The notes beneath the pieces are model-generated. The model searched no databases. It was not told the origin of the DNA and worked only from the letters and a program-made list of their open reading frames with translations. Below, one piece after another: positions 36,257-42,934 of a stretch of DNA of 64,000 bases. The position numbers and the translations under genes are program-made. Source of the stretch: Arthrobacter sp. ISL-65 (lineage in GTDB: Bacteria; Actinomycetota; Actinomycetes; Actinomycetales; Micrococcaceae); assembly GCF_018613795.1 (NCBI RefSeq), contig NZ_JAGGPN010000041.1, forward strand, positions 1 through 64,000, read 5' to 3'. The number at the start of each line of letters is the position of its first letter. Positions within the stretch are counted from its first letter, which is position 1.

Positions 36257-37798
36257 TTATGCCCGGCCCTGGCTCATTTCCGTTGTCAACAGCGTGGCCA
36301 CGTCCCGCCTGTTGACTTTGCCGGTTGTCGAATTCACGGGCAGGGAGTCGACGGCGATGAACTCGCTTGGGACCTTGTACGACGACAGGCGGGCCGCGGC
36401 GAATTCCTTCAGTTCGGCTTCGTCAAGAGGCGCCAGGCCCCTGGGGACGACGGCGGCTACCACGCGCTGGCCGTACACGTCATCGGGAAGACCAACAACT
36501 GCCACTTCGCCAACAGAGGCATGCTGCTGAAGTACACGCTCAACTTCCGCCGGCGAGATGTTTGTTCCGCCACGGATGATGACGTCTGAGAGCCGCCCAA
36601 CGACGTAGACGAAACCGTCCTCATCCACCCGAACAAGATCCTTTGTGCGGTACCAGCCGTCTTCAGTGATGACTGTCCGCGTTTGTTCTTCGTCACGCCA
36701 GTAGCCGAGCATCAGCCCCGGTCCAGTCGAGTAGGCTTCCCCAACCTGCCCGGTTGGAACTTCCGCTCCGTCGGCGTCGAGAACTTTTAGTTTCGACCGC
36801 GGCACAAGCTTGCCTGCCGACCCGGGTTGGGGAGTTGGGTTCGCGACGGGGTCGTAAGTAACCAGTGGTAGGCATTCGGAGGCGCAATACGCATCCAGGA
36901 CCGGTAGTCCAGTCTGGGCTTGCCAGCGGCTGAATGCGGCTTCGTTCCTGGGCTCACCGCCCGAGATGCACAGTCGAAGTGATGGGAATGCCGGCTTGTC
37001 CCCGGCTCGGAGTTCAGCGTACTGGGCCAGCTTTCCGAAAGTCGCCGTCACACCAGCGAGGAATGTGGCGGAATGCTCCTCAATGGCGGGAGCAATCATG
37101 TCTGGACGAGCCCTCCGGACTATCACAACTGTCCCGCCGCTTACCAGGACGGCCAGAGATGTGCTTGCAAGCCCATAGAGCCATGCCATCGGCAGACAGA
37201 TAATCGCCTTGTCGTCGGGTGAAAGGTGCCATACTTCGCCGTACGTTTTCGCGCAGTTATATACAGCTGCAGCCGAAAGCATGATCGCTTTCGGGCGGCT
37301 CGTGGTGCCTGACGAGAAGCAGATCATGGACAAGGGTTCGCGAAGACCCTCAGGGTTGGGTAGAGCGTCGTGCCGAACCTCGGTTACCTGGAAGCCAACG
37401 ATATCCACAATTGGGGCATTTCGTGCTGCAGGGGCGATATGCGCACGATCAACGCTTTCGGAGATGACTATCAGCGCAGGGTCACTCGTGGCAATGGAAT
37501 ATTCCAGGTCCTCTGGACCACTGGAAGGATAGACAGTAACCAGTACGCCGCCGCTGCGCCATACAGCGAGGGCTGTGGAAAGATAATCGGCTGAGCTTTC
37601 TGCAACGAGGGCAACCCGATAACCCGGCTTGAGGCCGGCCGCAAGCAGTACGGCTGAGCGGCGCTCGATCGATGCCTGGAGATCCTTATAACTGGTGAAG
37701 GTGTCGCCGTCGACAATCGCTGTTTTCTCAGGGTATTGACCGGCGATGTATTCCAGCGCGGAGACACAGTCCGTTAGCTCAGGCGACGATTTATTCAT
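36257..37798 (-). CDS. AMP-forming acyl-CoA synthetase
   Basis: A 513-residue ANL-superfamily ligase that activates a carboxylic acid with ATP and CoA, releasing AMP and pyrophosphate. The core motif is FSSGTTSRPKAIMLS (161-175); later landmarks are ISGGEPRNEAAF, the YWRDEEQTRTVITEDGWYRT hinge region, VGRLSDVIIRGGTNISPAE and the catalytic Lys near the end in NSTTGKVNRRD. The length is complete. It follows the nitronate monooxygenase gene on the same strand and is preceded by its own palindrome. The released AMP provides a rationale for the adenylate kinase in the same run of genes. Confidence 0.92.
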   Translation of the reverse strand: MNKSSPELTDCVSALEYIAGQYPEKTAIVDGDTFTSYKDLQASIERRSAVLLAAGLKPGYRVALVAESSADYLSTALAVWRSGGVLVTVYPSSGPEDLEYSIATSDPALIVISESVDRAHIAPAARNAPIVDIVGFQVTEVRHDALPNPEGLREPLSMICFSSGTTSRPKAIMLSAAAVYNCAKTYGEVWHLSPDDKAIICLPMAWLYGLASTSLAVLVSGGTVVIVRRARPDMIAPAIEEHSATFLAGVTATFGKLAQYAELRAGDKPAFPSLRLCISGGEPRNEAAFSRWQAQTGLPVLDAYCASECLPLVTYDPVANPTPQPGSAGKLVPRSKLKVLDADGAEVPTGQVGEAYSTGPGLMLGYWRDEEQTRTVITEDGWYRTKDLVRVDEDGFVYVVGRLSDVIIRGGTNISPAEVERVLQQHASVGEVAVVGLPDDVYGQRVVAAVVPRGLAPLDEAELKEFAAARLSSYKVPSEFIAVDSLPVNSTTGKVNRRDVATLLTTEMSQGRA

Positions 37799-37821
37799 AT
37801 CCGCTCTACTCTCATTTAATG

Positions 37822-37837
37822 GTTGGAAAATTCCAAC
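37822..37837. promoter_or_regulatory. Palindrome upstream of the acyl-CoA synthetase
   Basis: GTTGGAA-AA-TTCCAAC, a perfect 7-base inverted repeat 24 bases before the synthetase start on the minus strand. It is a candidate operator placed where it could control the five genes downstream. Confidence 0.5.
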
Positions 37838-37838
37838 T

Positions 37839-37873
37839 GGCCCGTTGAGCCGGTTTGGCCGGACTCAACGGGC
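37839..37873 (-). terminator. Hairpin terminator after the nitronate monooxygenase
   Basis: An 11-base perfect stem, GGCCCGTTGAG at 37839-37849 and CTCAACGGGCC at 37863-37873, with further CCGG pairing in the loop. It is just after the minus-strand nitronate monooxygenase gene and before the palindrome of the synthetase. It suggests partial termination, so the synthetase operon probably has its own promoter. Confidence 0.6.
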
Positions 37874-37901
37874 CTCTTGGATTTGACGATTGAGATGCTT
37901 G

Positions 37902-38954
37902 CTAGTTTCCAGTCGCAAGTCGACGGAGAATTTTTTCTGCATCTGATGCCATATTCTCGACGATCTCACCAGCAGGCAGAATTTCGTGAACAAGCTGCAT
38001 GGTCTGGCCCACCGGCATCATCCCGAAGTCCATGTCTCCGTCCAGATATCCTGTTTCGACGCGCGTGCCGGCGACGGCGTATTGTCCGGGGAAGCCTGCG
38101 GGTTTTTTATCCGAAGATTCCCATTCCGAGGTCCATTTGTTCTCGAATGCACGCATACGCTTACCGCTGTATGAGTAGGTGATGGTGCTGTCCTTGAAGG
38201 ATCCTCCCACCACTCGGTTCTTGAAATTGTCGTGCCCGTAAGCTTCGGGGCTGGCAATGAAGCGCGTTCCCACCCAGACTCCTGCTGCGCCCAATGCGAG
38301 CGAGGCGGCCAGCCCGCGGCCATCGGCGATGCCGCCAGCGGCCAGGACTGGCTGATCCACCACATCAATAACGGCAGGGACGAGGGTCATAGTGGATGCG
38401 TATCCGGTGTGCCCGCCGGCCTCACTGCCCTGAGCGACAATAAAGTCAACACCCGCTGCACTAGCTTCCTGTGCCTTGCCCACTGAGCCGACAAGCGAGA
38501 ACACCGTGATTCCGCGATCCTTACACTCTTTGATGAACCAATCCGGTGTAGCGAACGTCAAAACAACCGCGGAAGGTGCCGCGTCCAGGACGATCTGCAC
38601 CTGGTCTGCTACGGCCCCCGGCGTCAAAAGCGCTTCTACACCTGCCATCTTTTCTTGGTCCGCTCCCGAAAGCGATTGCCACAGTTCGCGCACTGGCGCC
38701 CACTGTGCTTCGTCTTCAGTTGTAAGCGAGTCCGGTAGAAGGAGGTTAATTGCGTAGGGCTTGTCGGTTCCAGCTTCGATCTTCTTGATTTCGGCGCGAA
38801 GGTCATCCGGCATGAAGCTGACGCCGCCCAGGCATCCCAAGCCGCCGGCGTTACTGACCGCGGTCACGAGTTCGGCCTGCGCGACACGCGCCATGCCGGC
38901 GGAGCAGACGGGGTATCGGAGGCCGAGGGCTTCCGTCAATGCTGTCTTGATCAC
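37902..38954 (-). CDS. Nitronate monooxygenase (2-nitropropane dioxygenase family)
   Basis: A 350-residue FMN-dependent TIM-barrel enzyme. It begins LGLRYPVCSAGMARVAQAEL, then AVSNAGGLGCLGG, and carries the FMN-phosphate region FIVAQGSEAGGHTGY, then AGGIADGRGLAASLALGA and GVWVGTRFIASPEA. The AQGSEAGGH motif holds the catalytic-region His of class I-like members. These enzymes oxidise alkyl nitronates; many relatives in CoA-pathway clusters probably act as enoyl-reductase or dehydrogenase-like flavoproteins instead, so a nitro substrate should not be assumed. Confidence 0.87.
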   Translation of the reverse strand: MIKTALTEALGLRYPVCSAGMARVAQAELVTAVSNAGGLGCLGGVSFMPDDLRAEIKKIEAGTDKPYAINLLLPDSLTTEDEAQWAPVRELWQSLSGADQEKMAGVEALLTPGAVADQVQIVLDAAPSAVVLTFATPDWFIKECKDRGITVFSLVGSVGKAQEASAAGVDFIVAQGSEAGGHTGYASTMTLVPAVIDVVDQPVLAAGGIADGRGLAASLALGAAGVWVGTRFIASPEAYGHDNFKNRVVGGSFKDSTITYSYSGKRMRAFENKWTSEWESSDKKPAGFPGQYAVAGTRVETGYLDGDMDFGMMPVGQTMQLVHEILPAGEIVENMASDAEKILRRLATGN

Positions 38955-39068
38955 TTATACACCTTTCACTTCGGAGCTCAAGATCATCCTGGCTTCCGGA
39001 TACTTCATGTTGACCCCAACGGAGAGTTGGCGGATTTCTGTTCTTAGCGGGCCATGCTCTCGGCCGGA

Positions 39069-39848
39069 CTACGTCGCGTTCCAGCCGCCATCGACCTGGA
39101 TAGTCTGGCCGTTCACATAGCCAGCAGCGTCGGACGCGAGGAACAGTACTACGCTCGCCACCTCTGAGGGTTCGCCCGATCGTTTTGCTGGAATGAGGAA
39201 GTCCATGATTTCGGGAGACACTCCGATGCCCCGCTGCTGCGTTGAGACGAGATCACCTAGAATTTCCTCGGAAGTGGCACGAAGGTTTGTCTTGATGACT
39301 CCTGGGGCGACAACGTTGGCCGTTACCCCGTGAGGGGCAACGTCGATGGCGAGACGTCGATTAAGACCCTCTATGCCCGCCTTGGATGCGACGTAGGAGA
39401 TACCGTCTGCTGCACCCCTTTGGCCGGCGACGGAGCCGATTGTAATGATGCGGCCGGAGTTCTGCTTGGTCATTACCTGCGCTGCTGCGCGGCAGCCGTA
39501 GAACGTTCCGGTCAGGTTGACCCCAATAATTTTGGCCCACAACTCGGGTGTCGTTTCCAGCACGTCGGCATACCCGTCGAAGACACCTGCGCTGTTGACC
39601 ATAACGTCAAGTTTGCCTGTCTTCTCCACAACCTCGTCCACCAAGGCAGACACAGAGTGGTAGTCGCTAACATCTACGACCCTCGTGTGGAGTGAGTCCG
39701 GGGAACCGAGTTCTTGCCTGGTCTCCGCTAGACGTTCCTCTGAAACGTCGCTCGCGTAGACTTCGTAGTCTGCTTCGACGAAAGCCTGGGCAATGGCCCG
39801 GCCGATGCCGGAGCCGGATCCGGTGATAATTACGCTTTTGCTTCCCAT
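39069..39848 (-). CDS. Short-chain dehydrogenase/reductase (FabG-like)
   Basis: A 259-residue classical SDR. It has TGSGSGIG (9-16), VNSAGVFDG, the catalytic Ser139 in TIGSVAGQRG and Tyr152-x3-Lys156 in ISYVASKAG, with C-terminal RSGEPSEVASVVLFLASDAA and VNGQTIQVDGGWNAT. FabG-like members of CoA-ester clusters often oxidise 3-hydroxyacyl-CoA. It is the first gene of the minus-strand set, about 110 bases before the nitronate monooxygenase. Confidence 0.9.
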   Translation of the reverse strand: MGSKSVIITGSGSGIGRAIAQAFVEADYEVYASDVSEERLAETRQELGSPDSLHTRVVDVSDYHSVSALVDEVVEKTGKLDVMVNSAGVFDGYADVLETTPELWAKIIGVNLTGTFYGCRAAAQVMTKQNSGRIITIGSVAGQRGAADGISYVASKAGIEGLNRRLAIDVAPHGVTANVVAPGVIKTNLRATSEEILGDLVSTQQRGIGVSPEIMDFLIPAKRSGEPSEVASVVLFLASDAAGYVNGQTIQVDGGWNAT

Positions 39849-40351
39849 GCCCTACAAACTACGTTGGGGATCTTCCGAGTGAAACTGTCATCCTCACGGC
39901 TTTTTGCCGAGGTTATCGTGGAAGCTACAGGAGTCGAACTACAGGTTCGGTATCTTTGCCGGCCACCCTATGACTCGCAGGTGGTGGATGGGGATGAACC
40001 CGGCCCGGCCGGCTTTTTGTACTTTGACCAGGGTTGGGTGCCTGCCGTTGAAACAATTCCGGCCCGCCTCATCGTCCTAATGTTCAAGGGGCGGCTCTCC
40101 TCTCCTGAGAAGGCATCCACACGAGGAACCTACGCGCTTCAGCCCTATCCGGGTCCTCCAGCTGACCATACGCTGGGGGATCCGGCGCCAAACATGTCGC
40201 CTGAGCGGTCCGCGGGCGCACTAGCCAAGATGCACCGGTAATTTCTACGCCTGGACGCTGCGGCTTCGGAAAATCTCCAATGCCGGCACGGTTCGGTGGA
40301 TTCTAAAGTTCAATAACACGGCCCACATACTTTGGAGCTTGGCTCGTCAAC
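39849..40351. promoter_or_regulatory. Divergent intergenic region, SDR / citryl-CoA-lyase-like gene
   Basis: About 500 bases. A 125-codon plus-strand frame (39864-40241, TTG start) matches no family I know and reads as low-confidence. No strong palindrome was found. It must hold promoters for both arms of the island. Confidence 0.35.
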
Positions 40352-41245
40352 TTGCCTAGCACCGCAGGCCCCTTTGAAACATATGACGGTTCGGGAGAAA
40401 CATTGGAAAACGATACTGCAGACCAGTCCGGGGCTTATTGGTCGTCCTCTGTTAGCCACGTCACTGATACGAATGTTTACGTTCGCGGCTACGACCTTGA
40501 GGACCTGATCGGGCAAATCCCCTTCACGGCAGCCATATTTCTAGTGATCCGCGGTCGGATCCCCTCCGACCATGAGATACGGGCGCTGGACGCAGTCCTG
40601 AGCGGCATCCTGGATTATGGTCTTGAAAAGCCCGGCACAGTGGCCGCGCGGTTTGCCGTCTCCGCCAATCCAAGTATGGCTATCGGCATGTCAGCTGCCT
40701 GTCTATCTGTCGGGAAGCACACGCTGGCGACTGAGGACAGCGGCCGCTTCATCCTCGCTACGCATGCTGAGTTTCTGGGATCCGGCCTCCCACTCGAAGC
40801 TTTTGCCGAGCAAAAGGTAAACCGCATGCGTGAAGCAAAGGAACGCATCCCAGGTTTGGGACATCCTGTTTTTAAGGTTGTTGATCCTCGCGCTGAACGG
40901 CTCCGGTCGATTGCTCTGCAGGAAGGCTTGTGGGATCAGGCGGCTGAAGTGTACGAGGCAGTGCACAGGGCCTTCACGAAACTCCCAGGTAAGTCGGACA
41001 TCCCGATAAATGACGTTGGTGTGATGGCCGCGATACTGCTGGGGCTTGGCTTCACACCCGAAGAAGGAACAGGCGTTGCCCTGCTTTCGACACTCCCTGG
41101 CGTTATCGCACACGTATCTGAAGAACTCTCTGCCGGGAAGCCAATCCGGATTGTCCCGAGAGATTCAGCATCATATGAGGGGATCACTGGCCGGAATTTT
41201 GAAGCGGACCGACTCGAAGCTGGCTGGGAGCCTTCAAAATCCTAG
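40352..41245 (+). CDS. Citrate-synthase-family protein, citryl-CoA-lyase-like
   Basis: A 297-residue protein, much shorter than the roughly 380-430 residues of true citrate synthases, and resembling the citryl-CoA-lyase module of ATP-citrate lyase. The conserved His lies in ERIPGLGHPVFKVVDPRAER, and the region VYVRGYDLEDLIGQIPFTAA resembles the N-terminal signature. C-terminal GLGFTPEEGTGVALLSTLPG and IAHVSEE complete the fold. A plausible role is aldol cleavage or condensation of a 3-hydroxy-acyl-CoA. The start is uncertain: TTG at 40352 is the only start-like codon near the beginning. It leads the plus-strand genes of the island. Confidence 0.8.
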   Translation: MPSTAGPFETYDGSGETLENDTADQSGAYWSSSVSHVTDTNVYVRGYDLEDLIGQIPFTAAIFLVIRGRIPSDHEIRALDAVLSGILDYGLEKPGTVAARFAVSANPSMAIGMSAACLSVGKHTLATEDSGRFILATHAEFLGSGLPLEAFAEQKVNRMREAKERIPGLGHPVFKVVDPRAERLRSIALQEGLWDQAAEVYEAVHRAFTKLPGKSDIPINDVGVMAAILLGLGFTPEEGTGVALLSTLPGVIAHVSEELSAGKPIRIVPRDSASYEGITGRNFEADRLEAGWEPSKS

Positions 41246-41268
41246 GCGGTAACCGAACAGGAGCAAAG

Positions 41269-41763
41269 ATGGATGCAGGAGCGGAGAATCGTCTGATCCC
41301 TTCAACAACTCGATTCTTTGAGGATCTCCAAACCGGAGATTCGTGGTCATCTCAGGGGCGAACGATTACAGAGACGGATCTGGTCGCCTTCGCGACGTGG
41401 TCGGGGGATATGCACCCCCTGCACACCAACCAGGAGTATGCCCGTGGTACTCAGTTTGGAGAACGGGTTTTCCATGGTCCGGGGACTCTTGCGATCGCTT
41501 TTGGCTTGGAAATGCGAATGGGCTGGAAGGAACGTTCGGCCATAGCATTTCTGGGCATTCATGACTGGAACCTCATTGCCCCTGTACGCATCGGCGACAC
41601 AATTGCCGTAAGGGAAGAAGTAGTCGAGCTCCGGCCCTCTGCGACTAAGCCGGACCGGGGGATTGTGAAAACCAGACTTCAGATAGTCAATCAGCGAAGC
41701 GAGGTCTGTCAAGAGGGCTTCTGGGTTGTCCTTCTGTACCGCTCGGCGGCGTTTACGCCATGA
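41269..41763 (+). CDS. MaoC-family (hot-dog) enoyl-CoA hydratase, copy 2
   Basis: A 164-residue relative of the MaoC protein at 34406-34903, with the active-site block VAFATWSGDMHPLHTNQEYA, then GERVFHGPGTLAIAFGLEM. It lies 23 bases after the citryl-CoA-lyase-like gene with GGAGC as ribosome binding site, and overlaps the Nudix gene by four bases. Hydratase and lyase side by side suggest hydration of an unsaturated acyl-CoA followed by carbon-carbon cleavage. Confidence 0.87.
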   Translation: MDAGAENRLIPSTTRFFEDLQTGDSWSSQGRTITETDLVAFATWSGDMHPLHTNQEYARGTQFGERVFHGPGTLAIAFGLEMRMGWKERSAIAFLGIHDWNLIAPVRIGDTIAVREEVVELRPSATKPDRGIVKTRLQIVNQRSEVCQEGFWVVLLYRSAAFTP

Positions 41764-42485
41764 AGTTGGAGAAATCGATGAGAGGTACTACGGGTGAGGA
41801 GATTGTCTCACACGTACCACCGGCTCCGCGGCGAGCGGTAAGCGTGGTTCTGATGCGGGATTCGTTCCATGGAGTTGAAGTGTTTGTCCAATGCAGGGCA
41901 CTCACTATGGATTTTGCTGCCGGTGTGGTCGCATTTCCAGGAGGCAGGGTTGACGCTGTTGACTCGTCGCCTTCGGCGCTCAGCAGAGATCTATTGGATT
42001 CCCAGGTAAAGGCGTGGAGCCGGACCAGCGTCGGAACCGATGCAACTTACGCGCGTCACACTACCGCTTGCCTCTTATCTGCCGCCATCCGTGAAGTGGC
42101 AGAGGAATGCGATGTTGTCCTGCAACCGGAAGCTCTGGTCCCGTGGGCGAACTGGATCACACCTGAGGGCTTTCCCAAACGTTTCGATACGTTCTTTTTT
42201 GTGACTGCCGTAGGGCCGAAACTGGAGCCCCGGCATGTCACGACGGAAGCAACATCTTCGGATTGGATCCCCGTCCGAAAGCTCCTCCTGGACGAAGCGG
42301 CCGGAAGGCTTAAGATGCTTCCCCCAACGCTTGCCATTCTCGACGAGATCGCAGAGGCGGATACCACCGAGAAAGTCCTTTTGGTGAAACGGCACATCGA
42401 TTCTGTGTGCCTTCGACTTGATGACGTGGAAGAGTTTCATCGCCGGCGGCGAGAGATCACGAGGGGTACAAGGACGCAGCCGTGA
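41760..42485 (+). CDS. Nudix hydrolase (NUDT7/NUDT19-like CoA diphosphatase)
   Basis: A 241-residue Nudix protein. The N-terminal strand region is AVSVVLMRDSFHGVEVFVQC, the segment DFAAGVVAFPGGRVD is typical of the NUDT7/19 group, and the Nudix helix is AAIREVAEECDV (REVAEE core). Members cleave CoA or acyl-CoA to 3',5'-ADP and phosphopantetheine and so control acyl-CoA levels. The start overlaps the MaoC stop, so it belongs to the same operon and probably clears stalled CoA esters. Confidence 0.85.
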   Translation: MKLEKSMRGTTGEEIVSHVPPAPRRAVSVVLMRDSFHGVEVFVQCRALTMDFAAGVVAFPGGRVDAVDSSPSALSRDLLDSQVKAWSRTSVGTDATYARHTTACLLSAAIREVAEECDVVLQPEALVPWANWITPEGFPKRFDTFFFVTAVGPKLEPRHVTTEATSSDWIPVRKLLLDEAAGRLKMLPPTLAILDEIAEADTTEKVLLVKRHIDSVCLRLDDVEEFHRRRREITRGTRTQP

Positions 42486-42934
42486 TGCAACTTTGCGCTC
42501 CCTCAACCGATTGGGCAATAGCGAAATCCCCTCGTGTCGTGCCTCTTGCTGCGTTGGGGTAGACGTTGCTCGCCTGTACTACCGGGTCCTCACGAAAAAA
42601 ATGCAGCTCACCCACCGCCAAGACTTTCACCAGAGTTTGAGTGAGGGTGTTGGTGCAATTCCAATAGCGTCGCTGGGGGCAGTCGACATAGCGTGACACA
42701 TGTCCGCCGGGAGGGGGAACTTCATGAGGGCGAAGGAGCAGGGCATGGATGCAACTGAACTCGGATTCCGTAACGAGGTCGCAAAAGATGGCAACCTCGC
42801 TATGGCAAGGGCAGCATATGGGAGAACGGGCGCCAGCACATTTACTACAGCGACGCTCGCCTGTCGCACTTCGAGTTGCCTGTAATCCCGTCGTGAACCC
42901 TAACGCCGGCAAGGGAACGAGCTTGCAAAGAATA
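42486..42934. other. Intergenic region before the large dehydrogenase
   Basis: About 450 bases. A 61-codon frame at 42700-42885 and the upstream extension of the dehydrogenase frame from 42749 both have unconvincing composition and no matches I recognise. No terminator after the Nudix gene was identified. Confidence 0.35.

Noticed and set aside
37902..38954. Nitro-compound degradation inferred from nitronate monooxygenase plus the nitroreductase at the window end
   Set aside because: The two genes are 25 kb apart in different operons, and both families include many members with other substrates.
39895..40020. tRNA-like stretch (GGAGTCGAAC, GGTTCGG)
   Set aside because: No cloverleaf could be folded with an acceptor stem on either strand.
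39864..40241. 125-codon plus-strand frame
   Set aside because: TTG start, no ribosome binding site, no recognisable family; left as unassigned sequence.
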